NCBI GenBank assembly: GCA_024653485.1
Contig: JANLFY010000004.1
Location: forward strand, 62,001 to 126,000
From: Bacillota bacterium
Lineage (GTDB): Bacteria; Bacillota; SHA-98; UBA4971
DNA length: 64,000 nt
Reading direction: 5' to 3'
Below, in pieces: positions 55,632-64,000 of the stretch. Position 1 is the stretch's first letter. Each line of letters begins with the position of its first letter. Position numbers and translations under genes: made by a program. The notes under the pieces are model-generated. The model was not told where the DNA came from. It did not search any database and saw only the letters and a list, made by a program, of their open reading frames with translations.

Positions 55632-55717
55632 GCGTCGGAGAGCGACTGCTGTAGAGCAACCGCTGCAGGAGGAGACGTGTCTCTTGCACGTCGCTTGCTC
55701 GATAGGTGGTGAGAGCG

Positions 55718-56662
55718 ATGAACCCTTTGCCTGGCACCCAATCCAACGCCCAACCAGGCTCGGCGTGGTCGCGTGCGGCGGCCCGCCTTCGGAAGGAGAA
55801 GGTGTCCGAAGCAATAACCGGCTATCTGTTCGTCGCACCGTTTCTCCTGACGATAGGCACCTTCGTTTTCCTGGCGGCTGTATATGCGCTATATCTCAGC
55901 TTTCACAAGTACGATCTTTTCACTCCCCCTGAATTCGTGGGGCTCGCGAACTATCGAAGGCTCCTGGCCGACCGCGACCTCCGCATAGCTCTTCGCAACG
56001 TGGTGATATATGCCGCGGGCGTGGTGCCAATCCAGACAGCTGTGGCGCTCTTCCTTGCGGTCCTGGCGAACCAGCGGCTCAAGCTACGAGGGTTCTTCCG
56101 ATCAGCGTACTACGTCCCGTGCATCACGTCCTCGGTGGCCAGCTCCATCATCTTCATGTGGCTTTACTATAAGCAGGGCATCATCAACTACATCCTGTCG
56201 CTCTTGAGGCTCCCTTCGGATACTGACTGGCTGGGAAACCCATCCACCGCACTTCCAGCCATAATGACGCTCGTGATATGGACGACATCCGCGTATTTCA
56301 TGGTGGTGTTCCTTGCTGCGCTGCAGGACATACCTGTGAGTGTTTGTGAGGCTTCGAGAATAGACGGCGCGAGCACCTGGCAGACTTTCCGGCACGTGAC
56401 GCTGCCGCTCTTGAGGCCGAGCATATTCCTGGTCGTCGTGCTCGGGACCATAGGGTGTATGCAGGTGTTTGATCAAGTTTACATCATGACGAGAGGTGGG
56501 CCGCTCAAGTCCACGATGTCCATCGTGTACCTCGTGTACACTGAGGCTTTCGGTGATCTCAAGTTCGGTTACGGAGCGGCCATGGCCTTCGCTTTGTTTG
56601 CGGTCATCTTCGTCTTGACCTTGATTCAGCGGAGGCTCCTCGATATCAGGATCGAGTATTGA
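55718..56662 (+). CDS. Sugar ABC transporter permease, MalF type
   Basis: A 314-residue inner-membrane protein with six predicted helices. The EAA loop is EASRIDGASTWQTFRHVTLP, which contacts the transport ATPase. Other typical segments are GYLFVAPFLLTIGTFVFLAA and FDQVYIMTRGGPLKSTMS. I start at ATG 55718 behind AGGTGGTGAG rather than at the GTG codons just upstream. It pairs with the MalG-type permease that follows. No MalK/MsmK-type ATPase is encoded nearby, so a shared ATPase elsewhere must energise the importer. Confidence 0.93.
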   Translation: MNPLPGTQSNAQPGSAWSRAAARLRKEKVSEAITGYLFVAPFLLTIGTFVFLAAVYALYLSFHKYDLFTPPEFVGLANYRRLLADRDLRIALRNVVIYAAGVVPIQTAVALFLAVLANQRLKLRGFFRSAYYVPCITSSVASSIIFMWLYYKQGIINYILSLLRLPSDTDWLGNPSTALPAIMTLVIWTTSAYFMVVFLAALQDIPVSVCEASRIDGASTWQTFRHVTLPLLRPSIFLVVVLGTIGCMQVFDQVYIMTRGGPLKSTMSIVYLVYTEAFGDLKFGYGAAMAFALFAVIFVLTLIQRRLLDIRIEY

Positions 56663-56758
56663 TTCTCGCGGTCGCACACGTGTTCTGCGCAAGTCTCTGC
56701 CAGGCGACCGCACACGGACACACGGACATCGGGAAGGGGAAAGGGAGAGGTGCGAGAC

Positions 56759-57670
56759 ATGTCTTCCGATCGTGGAATCCCAGGCTGTGGAGCCTCGGTC
56801 GAGCCGTCCCGTCTGCGCACTCGCCTCAAGAGCAGAAGGCACGCATTTGAGCGGCGTGCTGCAAGCGTGGCCATACACGTCTTAGCCATTGTCGTCGCCA
56901 TCGTCACGTTGGCTCCGTTCGCGTTCACCATATCAGCGTCGTTCAAGACCCTTTCCGAGGTCCTGGACTGGCCTCCAACCTTCATCCCATCCAGACTCAG
57001 CCTGGACAACTACAGGGCGGTCTGGACCGTCTCGCCGCTCTTCCCGAAATGGCTTCTGAACAGCGCTCTGGCGTCGACGATCACGGTCACGACGAACTTG
57101 TTCTTGTGCTCGCTCGCAGGCTACGCCTTTGCCCGGCTACGCTTCCCGGGCCGAGATGCGATGTTCATGGCCACCCTCGGCACCCTCATGATACCGGGGC
57201 AAATCACTCTCATACCACGCTACATCATCGTTCACCGATTGGGGCTGGTTGACTCACTGGCGGGCTTGGTCCTCCCGGATGTCGCCCGCGTCTTGGGCGT
57301 CTTCCTGATGGTTCAATTCATGAAGGCGATTCCGAAGGAACTGGAGGAGGCTGCGAAGATCGACGGCTGCTCACGATTCGGGACGTACCGCCACGTCATA
57401 CTCCCCTTGTGCAAACCTGTGATGGCCGCGCTCGCCATCTTCACGTTCCAGGGCACGTGGAACGATTTCACCTGGCCGCTCGTCGTGCTCAACTCGCCGG
57501 GGAACTTCACGCTCGCCCTCGGCCTCAATTACCTGCGGGGCCAGTACTATACCTTTTGGCACCTGGTCCTGACGGGGTCGCTGTTCAACATCCTGCCGAT
57601 GCTCGTGGTCTTCCTCTTGTTCCAGCGGTACTTCGTGCAGGGGATGTCCATGTCGGGGCTAAAGGGATGA
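56759..57670 (+). CDS. Sugar ABC transporter permease, MalG type
   Basis: A 303-residue inner-membrane protein with six predicted helices. Recognisable parts are APFAFTISASFKTLSEV near the first helix, NSALASTITVTTNLFLCSLA with GYAFARLRFPGRD, and the EAA loop EAAKIDGCSRFGTYRHVILP. It ends YFVQGMSMSGLKG, the usual C-terminus of MalG-type permeases. ATG 56759 is chosen with GGAGAGG eight bases upstream. It lies 96 bases after the MalF-type gene and completes the importer membrane part. Confidence 0.93.
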   Translation: MSSDRGIPGCGASVEPSRLRTRLKSRRHAFERRAASVAIHVLAIVVAIVTLAPFAFTISASFKTLSEVLDWPPTFIPSRLSLDNYRAVWTVSPLFPKWLLNSALASTITVTTNLFLCSLAGYAFARLRFPGRDAMFMATLGTLMIPGQITLIPRYIIVHRLGLVDSLAGLVLPDVARVLGVFLMVQFMKAIPKELEEAAKIDGCSRFGTYRHVILPLCKPVMAALAIFTFQGTWNDFTWPLVVLNSPGNFTLALGLNYLRGQYYTFWHLVLTGSLFNILPMLVVFLLFQRYFVQGMSMSGLKG

Positions 57671-58057
57671 GAGCACGTCTCGCCTGGCGCTGATTGCGCT
57701 TGGAGTGGTCGACCGGTCCTGCATCGGCGGCGTGGGTGGGTGTGGGTGGCTTCTGCGCCTGCCTCCATGGGCACGCCAAGACTCCTAACTGTCTCGTCGC
57801 GGTTCTCCGCGAAGACCCCGCCAGCTCCGACTCCGACGGTCCCATAGTCCGACGGAGTCCAGCTCAGGACGGCGCAGCAGGACGCGAATGATACGGCCCT
57901 GCCCGTCGTCCAACAGTACCGGGCAATGGTCTCGGGTGGGAAGCACGCGGCATGGTTCTTGGGCTGGTCCTGGGCCACGCGTGCGGGGAGTAGTCTGGGT
58001 TTCCACGGGTCCCAAAGTGGGGTCGCCAAGGCGACCGAGGCAAGGAGACGGGAAGCG
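57671..58057. other. Intergenic stretch between the sugar importer and the ABC exporter genes
   Basis: These 387 bases show no supportable gene, clear terminator or promoter. Composition is like the neighbours. Confidence 0.4.
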
Positions 58058-58873
58058 ATGGCGATGGAATGCGAAGGTCTTGAGGCGGTGAGCGTCCGCG
58101 AGCTCGTCGTGCAGTATGGCTCTGTAGTGGCTGTGGAGGGCCTCTCTTTCGAGGTGGGGCGGGGCGAGATATACGGGCTCCTCGGTCCCAACGGCGCGGG
58201 GAAGAGCAGCACGATCAAGACGCTCGTGGGACTTGTGGAGCCCACTTCAGGGGATGTCAGGGTGTTCGGGCACTCGCACAGGGATGAGATGGTCGTAAAG
58301 AGCCTGATCGGATTCGTTCCGGAGGATGTCCTCCTCTTCGACTCCCTGACGCCCAGAGAGTTCTTGGAGTTCATCTCCTCCGTTCGGCGTCTTGCTGCCT
58401 TTGAGGCAAACGCAAGGATAGAGCGGATGGTCAGGGCGTTCAGGATGGAACCGTACTTCGACAGTCCCATCGCAACGCTCTCGCTGGGCACCAAACAGAA
58501 AGTGGCGGTCATCGCGGCGCTCCTTCACGACCCACCGCTCCTCGTGCTCGACGAACCTCTCAACGGGTTGGACGCTCGTACTTCGCGCATACTGAAAGAG
58601 CTCGTGAGCCTACACGCGCGCAAGGGCGGCGCCGTCATCTTCTGCACCCACGTCATGGAGGTGGCTGAGCGCCTATGCACGCGGGTGGGCATAATCAACC
58701 ACGGTCGCATGGTGGGAGAGGGAACCATCCAGGAGCTGCGGGAGCTCGTGCACGCCGATGAATCACTAGAGGACATATTCCTAAAGGTGACAGCCGAGGA
58801 GGCCGGGATCGCCGAAACCATAAGGGCCTTGGAAGGCGATTGGGAGGGTGGGGGGAATGGGGCGAAAGACTGA
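58058..58873 (+). CDS. ABC transporter ATP-binding protein
   Basis: A 271-residue ABC ATPase of the exporter type (CcmA/EcsA-like). Walker A is LLGPNGAGKSST, the signature ATLSLGTKQKVAVIAALLHD, Walker B LLVLDEPLNGLD, and the switch His in IFCTHVMEVAERL. AAGGAG stands ten bases before ATG 58058. The end overlaps the permease gene by 17 bases, showing a coupled pair. The substrate is unknown; pairs of this kind export peptides or lipids or act in processing of membrane proteins. Confidence 0.92.
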   Translation: MAMECEGLEAVSVRELVVQYGSVVAVEGLSFEVGRGEIYGLLGPNGAGKSSTIKTLVGLVEPTSGDVRVFGHSHRDEMVVKSLIGFVPEDVLLFDSLTPREFLEFISSVRRLAAFEANARIERMVRAFRMEPYFDSPIATLSLGTKQKVAVIAALLHDPPLLVLDEPLNGLDARTSRILKELVSLHARKGGAVIFCTHVMEVAERLCTRVGIINHGRMVGEGTIQELRELVHADESLEDIFLKVTAEEAGIAETIRALEGDWEGGGNGAKD

Positions 58874-60730
58874 GACGTCGCGCACCGTTCGGACGCGAGC
58901 CGACCTATGGCGCATGTCCGCGATCGTCTACAGGGAAGCGATGTTTCAGAGCCTCTACGGTCTCAAGCGGGGAGGCCGGCTCCCCGAGACAAAGGCGCCC
59001 GGCGACTTCAGGAGATTCATGAGACAGAGCGCGGTAGTGATGAAGCTGCTTCTCTGCGTGTTCTTGGCGGGCGCCGCCGTGGGAGGTGCTCTCGGGGCCG
59101 CCAAGGCCTCCTTTCCGGGTGTGAGCCGTGCTGCAAGCATGGCCGTGGCCGCGGGCGTGTCTCTCCTCTTGGTAGGGTTCATCATCACGGTGATGGCGAT
59201 GGACATGGTGACAGGGTTCGTCGCGTCGAAAGCCGTGCACACACTGGTGCTACTGCCTCTCTCTCGACATGAGGTGGCGGCCGCGGCGCTGCTCGGATTC
59301 CTCAGAATCTTCGATGTCCCTTTGGTGGTAGGCTTGTTGGCGTTCGCCGCTTCCCATGCCGTCCTCGCGCGCTCGTTCGTCGGGGCGATCGCCTATCTTT
59401 CGGGAGTCGCGACCGCGGAGGCTTTCGCGGTGGTGCTCGCTTTCGCTCTGGCGGAGCTCTTCTACGCGAAGGTGTTCAATCGGACCGGAGGCGGGCTCCG
59501 GAACTTGGCGAGAACGCTATACCTCGTGATGACTATCATGCCTGGGATGGGTATGTACTTCTTGTTCTCCTATCAGGCCTCCCTTGGCAAAGCCATCCTC
59601 GCGGCCATTGCAGAGAATCCCTCGCTCGCCGGCGCGCTCCAGTTTTCGTATCCAGCGTGCTTCGGCTTTCTTACATCTGCGGCGAGCGGCGCAGATGGCG
59701 CCACGCGCGGGATGCTCGTGGCCTCGGGCGTGGCCTCTGCCGCGTATGCTGCGCTCGCAGCTCGAAGTCTCGCGTGGGTCGGTGCGCGCCTGAGGGCGCG
59801 GGCGCTGGGCGGAGTCGCCGGCGCCCGTCGCGGCGTGTCGCGGCCCACTGCTTCGCACGGGAGCTTCCGGGTGAGGCCTGTGACACCTTGGCTGGGCGTG
59901 CTCGTCAAAGACATACGCCTCGTGTTCCGGTCGCCGTCTGAGGCGGCTTTGCTGATAATGCCGGCTGCGGCCGTCATTCCCTGGGCAGTGGTGATGGGTT
60001 CGAGCGGCCGGCTTCGCGCGGGTTCACTGGGCGTTGTCAGTTTCATGGCCTTGATGGCGGTCACCGCGGTGCCTGCCCTGTTCAACGTGGAAACGGTCGG
60101 GCAATCTTACGTGAGAACCCTTCCCGTGGAGGCCCGGTGGACTCTGGCAGCCAAGGCGGCCGTGGCCACGACGACGTACATGGTGTCGGTCGTCGTTCTG
60201 CTCGCGATGGCCGCCCTCACAGGGCGGGCGGAGATGCGTGTCCTTGTTACCTCGTGCGGGTCGGGGGCGCTGCAGGCCGCTGCGGGGTCGCTCGTGACCG
60301 GGTTCGTGCTCTTGCAGCGGTCAGGATCGTCTCGGAGGTTGGGGAAGCTAGGGAAGTCAGAGCGGCTGGACCGTGGGAAGGGAAGCGTCCGAGACGGCGG
60401 CGGCACTTGTGTAGAGGGCGCCACACGGGTCAGCGGCACTTGCGCTAGGGCCGGCGAGGGAGGAGGCGGAGCCAGAGTGAGCCCGTTCATGTCTCCCGGG
60501 GTCTATCTGAAAGCCATGACGGCCGGCGGTCTCTTCGTGGCGCTGCCTCATGTCGCGGCGAACGCGGGGCAGACGGCGCTCGGTCTTGCGCCTCTGCCCA
60601 GGCACTTCGCGGTCGGCGTCGCGGAGCTCGCATTGGTTGCTGCCGTGACCTTGTCGGACTCGTCAGCAAGGTGGTAGCTGCCGCTCCAATTCTCTTGCTG
60701 TTGGGCGCCGTGGTTGCCATAGAGGACTAG
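58857..60730 (+). pseudogene. ABC transporter permease with probable 3' frameshift
   Basis: A multi-helix membrane protein of about 606 residues as read, with 10-12 hydrophobic segments and a Gly/Ser/Arg-rich loop near 60330-60480. It is the partner of the overlapping ATPase. The uninterrupted frame stops at 60677 with SDSSARW. One base back, the frame from 60650 continues LVGLVSKVVAAAPILLLLGA, then VVAIED, a good final membrane helix, and stops at 60730. Reading GACCCTTG instead of GACCTTG at 60647-60653 would join them. This is either a sequencing or assembly error or a real deletion; the protein may still work without its last helix. ATG 58857 has GGGAGGG eight bases upstream. Confidence 0.7.
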
Positions 60731-60942
60731 GCTAGGAATCTTGCTGCGCTGCTGGGTTTGCTGGTTGCACGAGCACCGCAAATCCATTACATTGAAAATG
60801 TAGACCTGGCCGCAGGTGTTTGAGACAACTAGCAAGGTGTGGGTCCGAGAAGAAGGGAAGTACCTGTTTCAGTCGGTCTGGCATGCGGGTGTTGCCATGC
60901 GCGCACCGCAGGTAGTCTGACAGGAGGGCGTGGTCTCTGGTC

Positions 60943-63126
60943 ATGCAACAAGAGCAGCTCAGCATGTTCGAGGGCTCAGCTACGGACCTCAGTGAAGGTT
61001 GTGATCGTCTATCTGGTTTCGAGGCGCCGAACTCGGTGTTAATCAGTACTGCGTTGCCGTCCCGGACCATCAGTGCTCAAGGTACTGCGGAGCGCTATTC
61101 GCACGGCAAGACACCTCACAGTGTGCATGTCTGGTGGGCGAGGCGACCTCTCAGCTCCATGCGTGCTCTCGTCTTTGCCTCGTTGGCGAGGATTAGCAGC
61201 GAGGAGGACTTCAAGCGTTCTTTTGATCTGTGTGCGGCACTCGCCCGCTTTCAGCCTGTTCCTCTTGGGGCAGTCATGAGTGCTCGACAAGTACTTGGGG
61301 ACGGTCGTGTGGTTCTCGATCTCTTTGGTGGTGGGGGGAGCATTGCGTTCGAGGCGGCCCGTCTGGGATGTAAGGCCATCTCCGTAGAACTGAACCCACT
61401 GGCAGTATTCGTCCAGCGGACCCTCATGGACTACAGCCAAAATGTCGAGGAGTTGCCCCGTAAGGTCAGACGGTACGGTCATTGCTTGTTGCGTCGCTTG
61501 CGCGCCGACACTGCACCGCTCTTTCCATATCGGTCGACGGCGGAAGGGGATACCGTGGCCTACTTCTGGGTCCGGAGCAGCCGATGTCCGAATCGGAAAT
61601 GTGCCGCGGTCTTGCCCGTGACAAGGAAGGTTCTCCTGAGGTCACGGAGAGGGTCTCGCACTTGGGCTGTGTTCGCCGCATCAAGAGATGTTGGTTGCTT
61701 CGAGATTCAGACATCGGACGCGGAACGGTCACGTCACTCCGATACGGAAGACTGGCCTACACGCTGTCCGTTTTGCGGTCAAATGCTCGGGAAAGATGAC
61801 CTTCACCTGAAGGATGGTGCCTTTTCGCTTACACCGGCAGCAAGGTGTGTCGTGGGGAAAGAAGGCAAGTCTTATGTTCCCTATCGTTGCGAGGAGTTGC
61901 CCATCGATACCCTCATCGATCGGGAGTTGTCTGCGATAGGAAGCGCGCTGCCTTCCACGGGGCTACCGCGATGGTCCGGAATAACGAATCCCACGGTATA
62001 CGGGGTTGTGAGTCATCGGGACATGTTTAGTCCGAGGCAGCTCCTAGTTCTTCTGACTCTCATACGGAACCTACGCATCCTTTATCGGGAAATCGTTGCG
62101 GAAGATGGGTTAGAGACAGCGAGAGCCGTCGTTGCTTTCCTATCTGGACTGATAGACCAACTGGTAGACTGGAATTCCTCGTTCAGTATCTGGCTGCCTA
62201 CGAACGAGCAAATGGGTCGCTCCCTTGCTGGCCCTGGGATGCCTATGCAATGGACGTTTGCCGAGATAGATCCCTGTAGTCGGGGCCCCGCGAATCTATG
62301 GGACAAACTGGAGCGTATCGTGCACGCCTGTGAACTCGTGCCTCATTTCGTTCATAAGCCGACTGTCCTGTCTGGTACCGCCACTAGACTCTGTCTGCCC
62401 GACTCGTCTGTTGATGCCATCGTCACGGATCCGCCGTATGCTGATAATGTGTATTACTCAGTTCTCTCTGACTGTATTTACACGTGGAAACGCCTCTGTC
62501 TGCATGACGTGTTTCCCGGGGAGTTCGCTCTGCTGCAAGCACCTACCGACGAGGAGATAGTCGCCTCGTCGCGTCGGCAGGGAAGTTCAGATCGGGCCAT
62601 GGAGTTCTACTCCAGGGAGTTGAAGGCTGCTCTTGCCGAGGGATATCGCGTGTTGAAACCCGGAGGGGTCTTGAGCCTGATTTTCTCGCACAGCACGCTT
62701 GACGGTTGGGCTGCGGCCTTCTCTGCGGTTGTTGGCGCCGGGTTCACTGTCTCTGCCTGCTGGCCGTTCTGCATAGAGAGGAGGGCGCGGCCGAGGGGGC
62801 TCGCGGACGGAGCTGTGCACGCTTCTGCTGTGATCGTCGCTACTAAGGCAGGTGCCAGTGGCAGACGGCGATGGCTCGATCAGAAAGAGCAGGAGAGTAG
62901 GCTTTCCGTTGTGCAGAGAGTTCTTCTAGAGGACGGTTGGTCTCCCATGGAGGTCGGCCTCGCGCTTTTTGTGCAGCGTGCAGGCTGGCAACTTTCAGAG
63001 AGCCTATCATGGAGTACCGGCGATCGGGAGGACGAGGTGAGAGTTCGCAGTATAGTTGAAACCTGCTACCACCGCACTCGAGAGCTCATCCCTGAATTTA
63101 GCCTCAAGTCGCGCCGGTCACTGTGA
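60943..63126 (+). CDS. DUF1156-type DNA methyltransferase
   Basis: A 727-residue DNA methylase. Residues 45-80 carry the DUF1156 hallmark (KTPHSVHVWWARRPLSSMRA). Motif I is VVLDLFGGGGSIAFEAARLG (about 123-142) with SVELNPLA, and motif IV is AIVTDPPYADNVYY (DPPY at about 496). Two zinc-ribbon-like Cys pairs lie between them (CPNRKC, CPFC). KPGGVLSLIFSHST is a late strand motif. DPPY suggests N6-adenine or N4-cytosine methylation. It is 16 bases upstream of a HindIII-family endonuclease gene, in a block of visibly lower GC and different codon use than the rest of the window, consistent with horizontal transfer. AGGAGG is 15 bases before the ATG, rather distant. Confidence 0.87.
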   Translation: MQQEQLSMFEGSATDLSEGCDRLSGFEAPNSVLISTALPSRTISAQGTAERYSHGKTPHSVHVWWARRPLSSMRALVFASLARISSEEDFKRSFDLCAALARFQPVPLGAVMSARQVLGDGRVVLDLFGGGGSIAFEAARLGCKAISVELNPLAVFVQRTLMDYSQNVEELPRKVRRYGHCLLRRLRADTAPLFPYRSTAEGDTVAYFWVRSSRCPNRKCAAVLPVTRKVLLRSRRGSRTWAVFAASRDVGCFEIQTSDAERSRHSDTEDWPTRCPFCGQMLGKDDLHLKDGAFSLTPAARCVVGKEGKSYVPYRCEELPIDTLIDRELSAIGSALPSTGLPRWSGITNPTVYGVVSHRDMFSPRQLLVLLTLIRNLRILYREIVAEDGLETARAVVAFLSGLIDQLVDWNSSFSIWLPTNEQMGRSLAGPGMPMQWTFAEIDPCSRGPANLWDKLERIVHACELVPHFVHKPTVLSGTATRLCLPDSSVDAIVTDPPYADNVYYSVLSDCIYTWKRLCLHDVFPGEFALLQAPTDEEIVASSRRQGSSDRAMEFYSRELKAALAEGYRVLKPGGVLSLIFSHSTLDGWAAAFSAVVGAGFTVSACWPFCIERRARPRGLADGAVHASAVIVATKAGASGRRRWLDQKEQESRLSVVQRVLLEDGWSPMEVGLALFVQRAGWQLSESLSWSTGDREDEVRVRSIVETCYHRTRELIPEFSLKSRRSL

Positions 63127-63142
63127 AAGGGGACGAGACACA

Positions 63143-64000
63143 GTGTCTGGGGATGTCACTCGCTTGATCACAGAAGTCTGCGAGGCGGGCGGGAGTTTTC
63201 CTCAGAAGGTCAACAGGTTGTACGAGAGGTTGATGCCGTGGGATGTGGATACAATTACTGCCAGACTCCGCGCCGCCGGGGTAATCCCAGAGATGTACGC
63301 CCACGACTCATCAGAAGAAAAGGTCTATGCCAAGTACTGCGACATCGTTGTCTCGGAGGCGTTCAGAGCAATGGGGTTTCAGTCAGCTGTGAGCAATGTA
63401 CGCAGTAATGCCGCAGACCTCTGTATCGACGGCCCGGGGTACTCATCGATATGTGATGTGAAGTCCTTTCGATTAAGCCGAACTGCCCTCAACCCTAAGG
63501 ACTATAAGATTGAGGCCGTGGACAGGTGGCGTAGGAACCAAGAAGCGGACTATGCGTTCCTGGTGGCGCCGCACACTCAGTTTCCGGGCGGTAACAGCCG
63601 GCTATATGATGAGGCGATCCGATACAATGTGACACTCTTGTCATTTGCTCATGTGGACTTTCTGGTGAGGACAGCGAGGTCAGCAGGTCAGCGGCCATAT
63701 CTGCGGCTCATCTGGCAAGTAGGAGAGACCATTCCGGACCCCGCTGGTGTGCGGGGTCCGTCCTATTGGAAGGCTGTGGATGCTGCCGTCGTCAGGGCTT
63801 CGGGAGGCAGCGAGAGTGCTTTGGAGGAAGCGAAGCACAGCTACGAAGAGGAGTTCCAGAATCAGGCCCGCCTACAGGTGAAGTACTGGGAGGACCGTCT
63901 CCAGGAAATCCGCAATATGCCCCGAGAGCAACTAATCGACAGTCTCGTTCGCGCTGAGGGCATAGAAAGCAAAATCCAGACGATACGGCAGTACCTGAGG
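63143..64000 (+). CDS. HindIII-family type II restriction endonuclease, truncated by window end
   Basis: The frame opens at GTG 63143 (AAAGGGGA about ten bases upstream) and is still open after 286 codons. The segment ICDVKSFRLSRTALNPKDYK strongly resembles the HindIII core (DAKSFRLSRTAKNQKDFK), and ESKIQTIRQYL near the end resembles its C-terminus, so only a few residues are probably missing. Asp92, Asp105 and Lys107 form the PD-(D/E)xK-type active site and are intact. The product should cut double-stranded DNA; AAGCTT is the natural guess for its site but is not shown. It is coupled to the DUF1156 methylase gene. Confidence 0.85.
   Translation, partial: MSGDVTRLITEVCEAGGSFPQKVNRLYERLMPWDVDTITARLRAAGVIPEMYAHDSSEEKVYAKYCDIVVSEAFRAMGFQSAVSNVRSNAADLCIDGPGYSSICDVKSFRLSRTALNPKDYKIEAVDRWRRNQEADYAFLVAPHTQFPGGNSRLYDEAIRYNVTLLSFAHVDFLVRTARSAGQRPYLRLIWQVGETIPDPAGVRGPSYWKAVDAAVVRASGGSESALEEAKHSYEEEFQNQARLQVKYWEDRLQEIRNMPREQLIDSLVRAEGIESKIQTIRQYLR

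Noticed and set aside
60548-60835. Minus-strand frame of 95 codons across the permease end
   Set aside because: It lies mostly opposite the permease and its frameshifted continuation, starts with TTG without a ribosome site, and has no recognisable motif.
1-64000. Depletion of AAGCTT as a sign of HindIII-type restriction
   Set aside because: At least five AAGCTT sites are visible, about what the base composition would give, so there is no sign of avoidance.

Overview
The window comes from a GC-rich bacterium that looks like an anaerobic or thermophilic Bacillota with an outer membrane. The Bacillota side is suggested by ComFA/ComFC, RecD2, a YezD-like protein, LacI regulators and strong AGGAGG ribosome sites with frequent GTG/TTG starts. 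The outer membrane is suggested by two secretins and two predicted beta-barrel proteins that end in phenylalanine. The species cannot be named from sequence alone. I see no tRNA, rRNA, CRISPR array or intact insertion sequence.

Region 1 (1-9.2 kb) is the downstream part of a Tad/Flp pilus operon (cpaB end, cpaC, cpaE, cpaF, tadB, tadC) followed by a DUF192 gene, a good terminator, and a small multidrug-export-like membrane protein. Region 2 (9.5-13.6 kb) holds a secreted polysaccharide deacetylase and RecD2. Region 3 (13.9-21.4 kb) is an uncharacterised secretion or surface cluster. It has two exported proteins sharing a C-terminal domain, a protein with duplicated chaperone-like beta-sandwich units, a short secretin and an outer-membrane barrel. 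A sigma-54 activator without a sensor domain converges on it.

Region 4 (22.7-30.8 kb) has divergent comFA/comFC, two gene-poor stretches, and a striking one-component regulator that joins ferredoxin clusters, an [FeFe]-hydrogenase-like domain and a sigma-54 activator. Region 5 (30.8-36 kb) is an ECF sigma factor, zinc-finger protein and TPR-CHAT protease unit, divergent from a YezD-like gene that carries a near-consensus sigma-54 promoter. Region 6 (36-44.9 kb) encodes a giant Ig-like repeat protein, a lipoprotein and an outer-membrane barrel, probably one surface-display unit.

Region 7 (44.9-60.7 kb) is carbohydrate metabolism and envelope: two LacI regulators with candidate operators, an L,D-transpeptidase, a PF09818 ATPase, a GH65 disaccharide phosphorylase, a sugar ABC importer lacking its own ATPase, and a two-gene ABC transporter whose permease has a likely 3' frameshift. 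Region 8 (60.9 kb to the end) has visibly lower GC and carries a restriction-modification pair: a DUF1156-type DNA methyltransferase and a HindIII-family endonuclease cut by the window edge.

Several intergenic regions carry short tandem repeats (18, 18 and 20 bp periods) or long GC-rich hairpins that are not explained by the genes.
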